A stretch of DNA of 64,000 nucleotides from JBNAGF01 sp049801055 (GCF_049801055.1 NZ_JBNAGF010000006.1:1-64000); one strand, 5' to 3'. Shown: positions 1-8,867, numbered from the stretch's first letter. Numbers and translations are program-made. Notes: a model not told the origin generated them from the letters alone.

Positions 1-18
1 GGCTTTGTTGCACAAATC
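1..18 (+). repeat. left terminal inverted repeat of the IS
   Basis: GGCTTTGTTGCACAAATC is the exact reverse complement of 1033-1050. Transposase binding and cleavage site. Confidence 0.95.
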
Positions 19-63
19 GGTTGAGGGATTCACTGTGTGAATCCAGCGTGATAGCTGTGCGTC

Positions 64-996
64 ATGAGCAGTTGGGCCCCCACGAAATACAAGACCAGGA
101 ATTGGTCATCTTACAATGAGGCGTTGAGACGGCGCGGGTCGCTGTCGATTTGGTTTGACCCTGATATGGTCTGGGTTCCGCCACCGAGCGGCAAGCGCGG
201 TCGGCGACACAGCTTTAGTGATGCTGCGATCCAAACCTGCCTGACGATCAAGGTGCTGTTTGGCCTTCCGCTCCGACAGACGACAGGCTTTGTGGAAAGC
301 TTGTTGCAGTTGGTCGGGCTGGACTGGGCAGTTCCCGATTTCAGCACGCTGTGCCGCCGCCAGAGGACGCTGAACGTGGACCTGTCGTATCGTGGCAGTA
401 CCGGCCCGCTGAACCTTCTGGTTGATAGCACAGGCATCAAAGCTGAAGGTGAAGGCGAATGGAACGCACGCAAGCATGGCGGTCCCAAACGACGCATTTG
501 GCGCAAGATACACATAGGGATCGACGAGGAAACGTTGGAGGTTCGAGCGGTCGAGGTTACCAGCAGCAACATCGGTGACGCGCCCATGTTGCCTGAGTTG
601 CTGAACCAGATCCCCAACGACCAGGACATCGGATCAGTAACCGGCGACGGGGCCTATGATACGCGCAAATGCCATGACGCGATTGCCGCCCGGAATGCCC
701 ACGCTGTCATTCCGCCGCGTAAGAACGCCAAGCCGTGGAAACCCAGCAGCGCCGGAGCCATCGCCCGGAACGAAGCGGTTAACGCCTCACGATACTTGGG
801 CCGCGCCATTTGGCGACAATGGAGCGGATACCACCGAAGAAGCCGTGTCGAGACCAAGATGCACTGTGTGAAGCTGATGGGGCAAAGTCTCATGGCGAGA
901 GACTTTGATCGGCAGGTCGCAGAGATCCAAATCCGTGTCGCAGTCCTCAACCGCTATACCGCTCTTGGCATTCCCGTCACAGAAGCCGTAGGCTAA
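64..996 (+). CDS. IS5-family (IS903-group) DDE transposase
   Basis: This 310-residue transposase catalyses cut-and-paste or replicative movement of the surrounding IS. The DDE triad can be placed at D121 (LLVDSTG), D195 (GDGAYDT) and E263 (RRSRVETK), the last within the Y-R-E signature region typical of IS5/IS4 transposases. The N-terminal third (WFDPDMVW, then an ALT-like helical segment) is the usual DNA-binding part of IS903-type proteins. The frame is full length with no disruption and fills almost the whole element. The start at 64 fits the usual short leader after the left inverted repeat. Confidence 0.95.
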   Translation: MSSWAPTKYKTRNWSSYNEALRRRGSLSIWFDPDMVWVPPPSGKRGRRHSFSDAAIQTCLTIKVLFGLPLRQTTGFVESLLQLVGLDWAVPDFSTLCRRQRTLNVDLSYRGSTGPLNLLVDSTGIKAEGEGEWNARKHGGPKRRIWRKIHIGIDEETLEVRAVEVTSSNIGDAPMLPELLNQIPNDQDIGSVTGDGAYDTRKCHDAIAARNAHAVIPPRKNAKPWKPSSAGAIARNEAVNASRYLGRAIWRQWSGYHRRSRVETKMHCVKLMGQSLMARDFDRQVAEIQIRVAVLNRYTALGIPVTEAVG

Positions 997-1032
997 ATCC
1001 GTCCGGGGAAAGGGGAAGTCCCATCCTCACAG

Positions 1033-1050
1033 GATTTGTGCAACAAAGCC
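1033..1050 (+). repeat. right terminal inverted repeat of the IS
   Basis: GATTTGTGCAACAAAGCC, exact inverted copy of 1-18, marks the right end of the element. Confidence 0.95.
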
Positions 1051-1054
1051 CCGC

Positions 1055-1264
1055 TCATGTAACTTCCAGCCGTCGGAAATGCAGCGTAATGTACGAATGT
1101 CCGGTCTGGTAAAGCTGCGCCGCGGCGAAAGAAAGCTCGGCCAAGGTCAACTTTGAGCCGACCTTTCGAGGGCCAATGTCAGCAATGCGCGGTCGACAAC
1201 CGTTGATGCAAAGCGCAGCACTCGTCAGAATGGGCTCGGAGCAGCCGTCCGCTGCGGAGGCCAT
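1055..1264 (-). CDS. short hypothetical frame next to the IS
   Basis: A 69-residue frame starting with ATG at 1264 and stopping five bases beyond the IS right end. I do not recognise it; it has no obvious signal peptide or motif. It may be the remaining tail of a gene whose upstream part was lost, or a chance frame. Confidence 0.15.
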   Translation of the reverse strand: MASAADGCSEPILTSAALCINGCRPRIADIGPRKVGSKLTLAELSFAAAQLYQTGHSYITLHFRRLEVT

Positions 1265-1471
1265 TAATGTCTGCTCTGAGGGATAGCAGACGTTTGCAGA
1301 ATAGGCGTCTCGCTTTGCCTATTTGATAATCAATCAATTGTCAGCAGGGGCATAGCTCGTTGATTTTATTGAGTTTAGATGTTTCCGCGGGCTTCTCAAC
1401 AACAGTTTCTACAACATTCCGCAACAAACTCAGGTCCTGCATGTCCAAATTTCTCTTCCGAAGTCGAGCAG

Positions 1472-1888
1472 CTAGTATCCGATGACACAAAGAGAAAATG
1501 GCATGTTGATCCGCGAATGTCCGTACAACGCTTCGGCGACTGAAATTGTGTTCTCATAGTCGCGGCTCACCGCATTCCTACCTCCAGTTTTGTACTTATA
1601 GCTGAGCGGAACGGCTAGTAAGAGATGCTCCATGTCCACCATGACTAGCGCTTGTATAAGGTCGCGATAAACTGCGTTTCCCATCCACGCTCGACCTGCT
1701 TCCACTTCTAGTCCCGTGCGCCACTCAGCGTGCCACGCGTCCACTTCATATTGAAGATCGACGACATTTAGGACTAGGCTCTGTGGCTCGGCTCTTCGAT
1801 TGTGCATCGCATGGCGCGGGCAGCTACTTCCGTGACCGCCCATTTCCGCTGAAGAGGCTCGAATGTTGCAGAGTTGTTGTAGAGGCAC
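1472..1888 (-). pseudogene. truncated hypothetical protein, possibly PD-(D/E)XK-like
   Basis: The last ~95 residues look like real protein and resemble a sporadically distributed hypothetical family with motifs VDAWHAEW, GLEVEAGRAWMGNAVYRD, ALVMVDMEHLLLAVP and ALYGHSRINMPF. The spaced acidic residues (E-V-E-A-G-R) are reminiscent of restriction-endonuclease-like folds, but that is a weak inference. The first ~45 residues are low-complexity, unlike the rest, and run towards tRNA-Asn, so the original N-terminus appears to have been lost and replaced by unrelated sequence. The gene is on the same strand as the tRNA and lies within the presumed island remnant. Likely non-functional. Confidence 0.4.
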
Positions 1889-1952
1889 TGCAAAACTACC
1901 AAAGCCGCCCTCAAAGGCGGCTTGTTAGTCTCTTGTTTTCTATGAGAGATTT

Positions 1953-2027
1953 TGGCTCCGGCGGTAGGGATCGAACCTACGACCAATTGATTAACAGTCA
2001 ACTGCTCTACCGCTGAGCTACGCCGGA
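1953..2027 (-). tRNA. tRNA-Asn (anticodon GTT)
   Basis: On the minus strand a full cloverleaf can be read: acceptor 5' TCCGGCG pairs with CGCCGGA, anticodon loop CTGTTAA gives GTT, T-arm GTAGGTTCGATCCCTAC, and CCA is encoded (1953-1955). It reads Asn codons AAC/AAU. Its 3' end faces the decayed patch at 1051-1952, making it the plausible attachment site of a lost element. Confidence 0.95.
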
Positions 2028-2187
2028 ACGGTTCGTGCCCTATAGCAATCCCGAATCCTGGCGTCCAGTGGCGAAATTCGTGTCGGGTCAAAAAAGGCGG
2101 GTGGCGTGCTGTCCCGGTCTTTCGCGTCCTGACCCGATGCAAGGCCACGCTGCCGTCTTTGGGCGCAAATGATCGCCTTGCCGCTCC

Positions 2188-3108
2188 CTAATCCGCAAGC
2201 CGGACAAACCGGGCTGTTGCCGACAAGTCGGATTCTGGGCCGGCCCGGTGGCGGCCTGTCAGGTCCACCAGATGAGCAAAGACATTGCGTTCGGCGGCTG
2301 GCAGGAGGGCAGGGGGTGTTTCGGTATAGATGCGCTCTGCGAGTTGGCGGGCCGTGGCGGGACCATCGGACAGCTGGTCGAGAATTGCGGCTTCGCGGGC
2401 GAGGCGATGCTCGATAAGCCAGTCGAGCCGTCCGCCCGGGTCCGTGATCGGGGCGCCATGGCCCGGGTGGAACACGTCCCAATTCCGCGATCGCAGGGTC
2501 CTGCACGAGGCCATGAAATCGGTCAGATCGCCATCCGGGGGCGAAACCAGAGAACTGGCCCAGCCCATTACGTGATCAGCCGTAAAGCAGCTTGCGTCAC
2601 AGGCAAGCGCAATGTGATTCCCGAGATGGCCCGGCGTGTGAATGACCTCGAGCGACCAGCTGTCGCCGTCGACGATGTCACCATCGCCAAGAGTGATGTC
2701 AGGAACGAATGCGGTGTCGATCCCTTCGCCGCCGCCAGCCAGCCCCTGTGCGGCCAGATCCCGCATGACTGCGCTCCGACCCGCTTGTGCATCGCCATAG
2801 GCCAGAACCGGGGCCTCGGTGCGTGCGGCCAGTGCACGGGCCAGTGGCGAGTGATCGAGATGCGTGTGCGTGACAAGGATGTGGCTGATGCTCTGCCCGG
2901 GTTCAAGCGCGGCAAGGATCGCCTCGAGATGGGCCGCGTTGTCCGGTCCCGGGTCGATGACCGCCAGTTCCCGATCCCCAAGCAGATAGGTGTTGGTGCC
3001 GCGATATGTCATCGGCGACGGATTCGGCGCAAGAACCCGGCGCACATTGTCCGAAAGCCGGATCGCCTCGCCCACGGGCGGGTTGAAATCGTCGGGGGGC
3101 TGGGTCAT
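2188..3108 (-). CDS. MBL-fold metallo-hydrolase
   Basis: A 306-residue member of the metallo-beta-lactamase fold, LACTB2/glyoxalase-II-like. The metal-binding signature THTHLDH lies near residue 82, followed by a further metal His in HTPGHLGNH, the Asp in TADHVMGW and the His in FHPGHG. The C-terminal ~80 residues form a winged-helix-like extension of the LACTB2 kind. No signal peptide, so it is cytoplasmic. Substrate unknown; LACTB2 relatives are endoribonucleases or hydrolases, and the sequence alone does not settle which. It is divergently arranged with the sensor kinase at 3149, leaving 40 bases between the starts. Confidence 0.85.
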   Translation of the reverse strand: MTQPPDDFNPPVGEAIRLSDNVRRVLAPNPSPMTYRGTNTYLLGDRELAVIDPGPDNAAHLEAILAALEPGQSISHILVTHTHLDHSPLARALAARTEAPVLAYGDAQAGRSAVMRDLAAQGLAGGGEGIDTAFVPDITLGDGDIVDGDSWSLEVIHTPGHLGNHIALACDASCFTADHVMGWASSLVSPPDGDLTDFMASCRTLRSRNWDVFHPGHGAPITDPGGRLDWLIEHRLAREAAILDQLSDGPATARQLAERIYTETPPALLPAAERNVFAHLVDLTGRHRAGPESDLSATARFVRLAD

Positions 3109-3148
3109 GTCTCTTTCTCACCTCTGTCCTGCCCGCTAGGCTTAGCCC

Positions 3149-4468
3149 ATGACCTTTCGCTGGCTCAAACATTATATGCCCCGCAGCCTTTATGCCCGTG
3201 CTGCGCTGATCCTGGTTCTGCCGGTGGTAGCCTTGCAGCTTGTCGTATCGGTTGCCTTTATCCGCAGCAGCCTTGAGGACGTCACCAAGCAGATGACGCT
3301 GACCGTGGTTCGCGAACTGGACATGATCGCGAACCAGACGGCCTCGGCCGCCGATCAGCAAAGCATGCTGGCCCAGATGCGTCCATTTCTGGCTGACTTG
3401 CAGATGCAGGTTCGGTTCGTCAACAGCGGTGAAGTTCCGGCGACGGATCAGCTGCGCTGGATCGACTACACGGGCCGGATAATTCGCCAGACCCTGCGCA
3501 ACCAGATCGAAGACACGATGGCGGTGGAACTGCCGGACAACCTCGTGGCGCGGCTGTATCTCGACACGGATCTTGGCCCGGTCGAAGTGGTTTTCGACCG
3601 CCGCCGCCTGTCTCCGGCAGCCCCGCATCAGCTGATCGTGACGATGGCATTCTTTGGCCTGCTGATGACGCTGATCTCGTTTCTCTACATGCGCAACCAG
3701 CTTCGGCCGATCAAGCGTCTCGCCGATGCTGCGCAGGCTTTTGGGCGGGGGCGGACGGTTCCATACACCCCGTCCGGGGCAACCGAGGTTCGCGCGGCCG
3801 GCAGCGCCTTTCTCGACATGCGGGCGCGGATCGAACGTCATATCGAACAGCGCACCATGATGTTGTCTGGGGTCAGCCATGATCTTCGCACACCGCTCAC
3901 GCGGCTGCGGCTGGGGCTGGCCATGCTGGACGAGCAGGATTCCGAGCCGTTGTTGCAGGATGTGGACGACATGCAGGGCCTGCTGGATGCGTTTCTGGAG
4001 TTCACCCGCGGTGTCAGCGAAAGCCCTCCGGAACCCGTTGATCCGATTGCTCTGGTCACACGGATAGCAACGGATGCACAGCGCGAGGGCAAGTCGGTGG
4101 AGTTGGTTTCCGCCAGCGGAGAAGGTGAGATGCCGCTGCGAAAGGTGGCGCTCCGGCGCGCGGTGGAAAACCTTGTCGGTAATGCCGTTCGCTATGGCAA
4201 CAAGGCTGAGATTTCGGTCACGCTGACCGACAAGTCGCTTCGAATCCGGGTCGAGGATGATGGTCCGGGAATACCACCGGATCGGCGCGCCGAAGCGATG
4301 AAACCCTTTGCCAGACTGGATCCGTCCCGCAACCAGAACAAGGGAAGCGGTGTCGGTCTTGGTCTTGCGATCGCTTCCGACGCGGCCCGGGCGCATGGCG
4401 GTGTTCTGCGGTTGGGAGAAAGCGAAAATCTGGGCGGATTGCGCGCCGATATCGTGATCGGTCGGTAG
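3149..4468 (+). CDS. EnvZ-like sensor histidine kinase
   Basis: A 439-residue inner-membrane kinase. Two membrane segments (about 18-38 and 162-182) flank a ~120-residue periplasmic sensor region, followed by a HAMP linker (about 183-235), the dimerisation domain with phospho-acceptor His244 in SGVSHDLRTPLTRLR, and a HATPase domain with N-box NLVGNAVRYG, DDGPGIPPDRR and GVGLGLAI. The linker and H-box resemble OmpR-partnered kinases of alphaproteobacteria. No response-regulator gene lies beside it in this window, so it is an orphan kinase by position and its partner must be encoded elsewhere. Downstream is tRNA(CAT) on the other strand. Confidence 0.92.
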   Translation: MTFRWLKHYMPRSLYARAALILVLPVVALQLVVSVAFIRSSLEDVTKQMTLTVVRELDMIANQTASAADQQSMLAQMRPFLADLQMQVRFVNSGEVPATDQLRWIDYTGRIIRQTLRNQIEDTMAVELPDNLVARLYLDTDLGPVEVVFDRRRLSPAAPHQLIVTMAFFGLLMTLISFLYMRNQLRPIKRLADAAQAFGRGRTVPYTPSGATEVRAAGSAFLDMRARIERHIEQRTMMLSGVSHDLRTPLTRLRLGLAMLDEQDSEPLLQDVDDMQGLLDAFLEFTRGVSESPPEPVDPIALVTRIATDAQREGKSVELVSASGEGEMPLRKVALRRAVENLVGNAVRYGNKAEISVTLTDKSLRIRVEDDGPGIPPDRRAEAMKPFARLDPSRNQNKGSGVGLGLAIASDAARAHGGVLRLGESENLGGLRADIVIGR

Positions 4469-4533
4469 GGGCGCGGATTGGCCGCAGCGCTAAATCTGGG
4501 TGTGCGAACGACACGTCCGGAGGTGTGGCGCGG

Positions 4534-4609
4534 TGGTAGGCCCGGAGGGATTCGAACCCCCAACCAAAGCGTTATGAGCGCTCTGCTCTAACCGTTGAGC
4601 TACAGGCCC
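4534..4609 (-). tRNA. tRNA with CAT anticodon (Ile2 or elongator Met)
   Basis: Minus-strand cloverleaf: acceptor GGGCCTG/CGGGCCT, D-arm TAGCTC, anticodon stem AGCG-CTCATAA-CGCT, T-arm GGGGGTTCGAATCCCTC, encoded CCA. The loop gives CAT. It is not initiator-like (no C1:A72 mismatch). The variable region TTGGTT is closer to the Ile2 type (CAT modified to lysidine by TilS) than to elongator Met, but the call between the two is tentative. Confidence 0.85.
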
Positions 4610-4726
4610 GCCTGAGGGCATGGGTATCACGATGATGCCCGGCGTCAAGCCTGACCGTGCCCCGGCATGTTGCAAGTGACTGCGCAATGGACTAACCCGC
4701 GCGCAAGCGATCGAGAGGATGGGCCG

Positions 4727-5785
4727 ATGACCAAGGGCGACGCAGCGGGCAAGGGCGGTTTGACCTATGCCGAAGCGGGTGTGGATATCGACGCGGGCAA
4801 TGCGCTCGTTGACCGGATTAAACCCGCGGCGAAGCGGACGAACCGTTCCGGAGTGATGAGCGGGCTGGGCGGATTTGGCGCTCTTTTCGATCTGAAGGAT
4901 GCGGGCTACTCAGATCCGATCCTCGTCGGGGCGACCGACGGTGTCGGCACCAAGCTGCGTATCGCCATCGACACAGGGCATGTCGACGGCGTCGGCATCG
5001 ATCTTGTAGCGATGTGCGTCAACGATCTGGTCTGCCAGGGGGCGGAACCGCTTTTTTTCCTCGACTATTTCGCCACCGGCAAGCTGGAAACCGAAACCGC
5101 CGCCCGGATCATCGAGGGTATCGCCGAGGGCTGCGTTCGCTCGGGCTGTGCCCTGATCGGTGGCGAGACTGCGGAAATGCCGGGCATGTATCCCGAGGGC
5201 GATTTTGATCTTGCCGGCTTCGCCGTGGGCGCCATGGAGCGGGGCACGGCCCTGCCGGCCGGCGTGCAGGAGGGCGACGTGCTTCTGGGGCTGGCCTCGG
5301 ACGGGGTTCACTCCAACGGTTTTTCGCTGGTGCGCAAGTTGGTTGAGGTTTCGGGGCTGGGCTGGGAGGCGGATTGCCCGTGGGGTGACGGATCTCTGGG
5401 TGCCGCATTGCTCACACCGACCCGGCTCTATGTGCGGCAGGTGCTGGCCGCGATCCGCTCCGGAGGGGTGCACGCGCTGGCGCACATTACCGGCGGCGGG
5501 CTTACCGAAAACCTGCCGCGTGTCCTGCCAGACGGGTTGGGCGCAGACGTCGACCTGAGCGCATGGGATCTGCCTCCGGTGTTTGAATGGATGGCCGCGA
5601 CCGGAAGCATCGCTGAAAGCGAAATGCTCAAGACGTTCAACTGCGGTGTCGGCATGGTTGTGATCTGCGCGGCAGATCAGGCCGCGTCGCTTGAGGCGCA
5701 GCTTGTCGCCGAAGGCGAGGCTGTCTGCCGGTTGGGCCGCGTGACCGTCGGTGAGGGCATCCGATACGAAGGCCGTTTGCTGTGA
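4727..5785 (+). CDS. purM: phosphoribosylformylglycinamidine cyclo-ligase
   Basis: AIR synthetase, the fifth step of de novo purine synthesis (FGAM + ATP to AIR). The 352-residue product has the PurM hallmarks: TYAEAGVDIDAGNALV near the N-terminus, VGATDGVGTKLR, the glycine-rich LIGGETAEMPGMY and ITGGGLTENLPR. I chose the ATG at 4727, preceded by GAGAGG, over an in-frame ATG 20 codons upstream because PurM proteins begin just before the TYAxAGVD motif. It overlaps purN by 4 bases, so the two are translated together and their products supply the same pathway. Confidence 0.96.
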   Translation: MTKGDAAGKGGLTYAEAGVDIDAGNALVDRIKPAAKRTNRSGVMSGLGGFGALFDLKDAGYSDPILVGATDGVGTKLRIAIDTGHVDGVGIDLVAMCVNDLVCQGAEPLFFLDYFATGKLETETAARIIEGIAEGCVRSGCALIGGETAEMPGMYPEGDFDLAGFAVGAMERGTALPAGVQEGDVLLGLASDGVHSNGFSLVRKLVEVSGLGWEADCPWGDGSLGAALLTPTRLYVRQVLAAIRSGGVHALAHITGGGLTENLPRVLPDGLGADVDLSAWDLPPVFEWMAATGSIAESEMLKTFNCGVGMVVICAADQAASLEAQLVAEGEAVCRLGRVTVGEGIRYEGRLL

Positions 5786-6381
5786 GCCACAAACGCGTTG
5801 CCATCCTGATTTCGGGCGGCGGCTCGAACATGGTCAAGCTGCTCGAGAGCATGACCGGCGATCACCCGGCGCGGCCCTGCCTAGTGCTGTCGAACGATCC
5901 GAATGCTGGCGGCTTGAAGAAAGCAGCCGAACGCGGCGTTCCGGCAAAGGCCGTCGATCACCGGCCTTTTGGCAGTGACCGTGCTGGTTTCGAGGCGCTT
6001 CTTTCGAAACCGCTGGAAGAAGCCCGGCCGGATATCATCTGCCTTGCCGGTTTCATGCGGGTTCTGACCGAGGATTTCGTTTCGCGCTGGCAGGGGCGGA
6101 TGTTGAACATTCATCCCTCGCTGCTGCCCAAGTATAAGGGGCTCAACACCCATGCCCGGGCAATCGAGGCGGGCGACTCTGCGCATGGCTGCTCGGTCCA
6201 CGAAGTGACGGCGGCGCTGGATGGCGGCCCGCTGCTTGGGCAGGCGCGGGTGCCTGTACTGGATGGCGATACGCCGGAAAAACTGGCCGCCAGAGTGCTG
6301 GAGCAGGAGCATCGGCTCTACCCGGCGGTTCTCCGCCGTTTTGCCGACGGGGACCGTACGCCGCTCTTGCTGGAAGGCTAA
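5782..6381 (+). CDS. purN: phosphoribosylglycinamide formyltransferase
   Basis: GAR transformylase, which passes a formyl group from 10-formyl-THF to GAR in purine synthesis. The 199-residue protein shows the family sequence in order: ILISGGGSN (phosphate binding), CLAGFMRVL, NIHPSLLPKYKG (with catalytic Asn and His) and EVTAALDGGPLL (catalytic Asp). It begins with GTG at 5782 inside the purM stop (GTGA, 4-base overlap), the common coupled pair in alphaproteobacteria. Length is normal. Confidence 0.96.
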   Translation: MSHKRVAILISGGGSNMVKLLESMTGDHPARPCLVLSNDPNAGGLKKAAERGVPAKAVDHRPFGSDRAGFEALLSKPLEEARPDIICLAGFMRVLTEDFVSRWQGRMLNIHPSLLPKYKGLNTHARAIEAGDSAHGCSVHEVTAALDGGPLLGQARVPVLDGDTPEKLAARVLEQEHRLYPAVLRRFADGDRTPLLLEG

Positions 6382-6531
6382 ACCCCGTTTGCGGGTCTTG
6401 GCATCCGGCCGGGCTTCGGGTTACGGTCCTCTGACCGTGGGGGGTGGCCTGCGCCTTTGCCGCATGTGCGGTATGTCGGGGCAGGAAAGCGGGCTGTATT
6501 TGAAGAAGAACAAGAAAAGACAAAGTATTCG

Positions 6532-7701
6532 ATGAAAACCATCACCACCACGCAGGAGCTCGCCGAGTTCTGCGCCGCTGCCAGCAACAAGCCCTATGTC
6601 ACCGTCGATACGGAATTCCTGCGCGAACGCACGTATTACTCCAAGCTGTGCCTCGTGCAGGTGGCCTATCCGGCGGACGGCGGGCAGGACGACCCGGACA
6701 GCGCCGTTCTGGTCGATCCGCTGGCCAAGGGAATATCGCTTGAGCCGCTTCTGGACCTTTTCCGGAATGAAGATGTGGTCAAGGTCTTTCACGCCGCACG
6801 TCAGGATCTGGAAATCTTCTGGATCGAGTCCGGCGTCTTTCCCAAACCGCTGTTCGACACTCAGGTCGCCGCCATGGTGTGTGGTTTCGGAGATCAGGTC
6901 GGCTATGAAACTCTGGTCAAGAAAATTTGCAAGCAGCCGCTCGACAAGACTTCACGGTTTACGGATTGGTCGCGACGCCCCCTCAGCGAAGCGCAGAAAA
7001 CATATGCTCTGGCCGATGTCACTCATCTGCGTGAGATCTACGAATATCTTGCTGCTGATCTGAAAAAGACCGGTCGGGCCCACTGGGTTGGCGAAGAACT
7101 GGGCATTCTGACCGACCCCGCAACTTATAATATTCGTCCCGAAGACGCCTGGCGTCGGGTCAAGACACGAACCAACTCGGGCAAGTTTCTGGCCATCGTT
7201 CGGGAGCTCGCGGCGTTTCGCGAGGAATATGCCCAAACCAACAACGTACCGCGAAATCGGGTGTTCAAGGATGATGCCCTGATCGAATTGGCTTCGACCA
7301 AGCCCCGCACACAATCCGATCTGGGGGGATCCCGGCTGTTGCTGCGCGAGGCGCGCAAGGGCGCGATCGCCGAGGGCATTCTGGAGGCAATCGCGCGCGG
7401 GGTCGAGTGTCCGGCAGACAAGCAGCCGAAACCTGACCGGTCCCGGGACAAGCTTCAGGTCAACCCGGCACTGGCTGATCTTTTGCGGGTGCTCCTGAAA
7501 GCCAAGACCGAAAGCGCGGGCGTGGCTGCCAAGCTTATTGCCCCTAGCGCGGATCTGGATGCAATCGCCGCCGGCCTGCGGGATGTGCCGGCCTTGTCCG
7601 GCTGGCGCTACGAGGTCTTTGGCGAGGATGCACTTCGGCTGTGCCGGGGCGAGATAGGGCTTGCGGCCAAAGGTCAGAACGTCAAGGTCGTATCGCTCTG
7701 A
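6532..7701 (+). CDS. rnd: ribonuclease D
   Basis: A 3'-5' exoribonuclease that trims tRNA precursors and other stable RNA. The 389-residue product has the DEDDy exonuclease domain first (DTEFLRERTYYS at residue 26, CLVQ, HAARQDLE, and YALADVTHL with the Tyr and last Asp), then an HRDC nucleic-acid-binding domain (around 215-290). The start is the ATG at 6532; upstream in-frame starts would add a Gly/Arg-rich stretch foreign to the family. It follows purN after 150 bases, probably with its own promoter. Confidence 0.94.
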   Translation: MKTITTTQELAEFCAAASNKPYVTVDTEFLRERTYYSKLCLVQVAYPADGGQDDPDSAVLVDPLAKGISLEPLLDLFRNEDVVKVFHAARQDLEIFWIESGVFPKPLFDTQVAAMVCGFGDQVGYETLVKKICKQPLDKTSRFTDWSRRPLSEAQKTYALADVTHLREIYEYLAADLKKTGRAHWVGEELGILTDPATYNIRPEDAWRRVKTRTNSGKFLAIVRELAAFREEYAQTNNVPRNRVFKDDALIELASTKPRTQSDLGGSRLLLREARKGAIAEGILEAIARGVECPADKQPKPDRSRDKLQVNPALADLLRVLLKAKTESAGVAAKLIAPSADLDAIAAGLRDVPALSGWRYEVFGEDALRLCRGEIGLAAKGQNVKVVSL

Positions 7702-7789
7702 CACCCGCGCAGCGCCGTGTTATATTACGCCTTTTCAGTAAGTTGAGTCGCGATCTTGATGTCGCCCTCAACCAGGTGAAGCTATGTAT

Positions 7790-8308
7790 TCACCGGCGAC
7801 GGGCCTCGCGGGCATTATCCTGACCAATGACACGTACCGTGCGTACAGAGGCAAGCTCCTGCCGGGACAGGGTCACAGCAGCGGTGATGGTGCGGGTGTT
7901 CTCGGCGCCCTGGTTGGTTGCTTCTTCAGGGTAAAGCACCCGGAAACTGTAAACCACCAGCCCGCTGGGATCGCCCTCGGCTGGCGGTTCCAATCGTAGT
8001 CGCGCACCGAAAGCGCCTTGGCGGCTGGCCACGCCGGTGGCCCGGACGATCGCTCCGGTTGAGGTCGGGTCGACCTGCAACTCGGTAATGGAGGCAATCG
8101 GCACACTCGAATCCAAAGCTTCTGCACGGGCAAAGATCGACTTGCGCTCTTCTGGCAGCAGCGCATTGCTATGGCTGGCCAGCGTATCCGGTGCAACGGT
8201 TGTGCTGGATCCGAACCAGTTCCGCGGATTGGCTCGCGAAGTACCCCAGTCGCTGCATCCTGCCAGAACGATAGTGGCCGTCAGTAGAAGTGTCAGGGTG
8301 GTGCGCAT
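7790..8308 (-). CDS. predicted outer-membrane lipoprotein, function unknown
   Basis: A 172-residue exported protein. The N-terminus (MRTTLTLLLTATIVLAGCSDW) is a clear lipoprotein signal with the lipobox LAGC, the Cys at residue 18. The rest has no recognised catalytic motif; the central part (VDPTSTGAIVRATGVASRQGAFGARL) looks like a beta-sandwich and the C-terminus is basic. Start chosen at 8308 rather than 18 bases upstream because it gives a tidy signal peptide behind a GAGAGCGG Shine-Dalgarno. Similar small lipoproteins are common in Rhodobacteraceae. Confidence 0.75.
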   Translation of the reverse strand: MRTTLTLLLTATIVLAGCSDWGTSRANPRNWFGSSTTVAPDTLASHSNALLPEERKSIFARAEALDSSVPIASITELQVDPTSTGAIVRATGVASRQGAFGARLRLEPPAEGDPSGLVVYSFRVLYPEEATNQGAENTRTITAAVTLSRQELASVRTVRVIGQDNAREARRR

Positions 8309-8456
8309 GTGCTCAGCCGCTCTCAATCATTTGTCGGTTAACGGATTAGCCTATCCCTGAGCGGTTGAAAAGCCGCAAGCCGGTGGCATGGGCAGGGCTG
8401 GACAGCAGCGGTCGGGCGGCATAGGTCAGGCACAGACCGCACACAGGAGTTCCCCG

Positions 8457-8867
8457 ATGGCTGCTGCCGCCTTTGAAGAAATTGTCGAGGATTTCGAGTT
8501 CCTTGAGGATTGGGAGGATCGATACCGCCATGTGATCGATCAGGGCAAGGCGATGGAACCTCTAGACGAAGCGCTGAAGGTGGATGCAACCCGGGTACAC
8601 GGCTGCGCCAGTCAGGTCTGGCTGCATCCGGTGATCGAGGGCGGACAGTTCCGTTTCGACGGCGACAGCGACGCGATGATCGTGCGCGGCCTGATTGCCG
8701 TTTTGCGCGCCCTATACAACGGATTGCCGGTTGCCGAGGTGCCAAAAGTGGATGCCCGGGCGGAGCTTGAACGGCTCCAGCTGAACGATCATCTCTCTGC
8801 ACAGCGCTCCAACGGGTTGCGGTCAATGATCGCGCGGATCCGCGAAGTGGCGGCAGAGAACGCTTGA
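8457..8867 (+). CDS. sufE: SufE-like sulfur acceptor protein
   Basis: Accepts sulfur from the cysteine desulfurase SufS as a persulfide and passes it on for Fe-S cluster assembly. The 136-residue product has the sulfur-carrying Cys50 in RVHGCASQVWL and the C-terminal helical region (GLRSMIARIREVA) typical of SufE. The ATG at 8457 with AGGAG 9 bases upstream was preferred to an upstream in-frame ATG. It stands alone, away from any suf operon in this window, which is usual for alphaproteobacterial sufE. Confidence 0.93.
   Translation: MAAAAFEEIVEDFEFLEDWEDRYRHVIDQGKAMEPLDEALKVDATRVHGCASQVWLHPVIEGGQFRFDGDSDAMIVRGLIAVLRALYNGLPVAEVPKVDARAELERLQLNDHLSAQRSNGLRSMIARIREVAAENA

Larger units (their letters stand above)
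1..1050 (+). mobile_element. IS5-family (IS903-like) insertion sequence, complete
   Basis: A 1050-bp element bounded by perfect 18-bp terminal inverted repeats (1-18 and 1033-1050, beginning GGCTTTGTTG) and carrying one transposase gene. Length, the GGCTTTGTTG terminus and a single DDE transposase match the IS903 group of the IS5 family, which usually makes 9-bp target duplications. The first base of the window is the first base of the element, so the left flank and any duplication cannot be seen; the right flank starts CCGCTCATG at 1051. Both ends and the reading frame are intact, so it could be active. Confidence 0.93.
1051..1952. other. decayed accessory patch between IS and tRNA-Asn
   Basis: About 900 bases with no intact recognised gene. 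It is more AT-rich in the middle (about 1310-1450) than the flanking chromosome and holds one short unassigned frame (1055-1264, minus) and the C-terminal part of a recognisable hypothetical gene (1472-1888, minus). It lies directly downstream of the 3' end of tRNA-Asn and is capped by an IS, the pattern left by an eroded integrative element. No integrase and no repeat of the tRNA 3' end were seen here. Confidence 0.55.
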
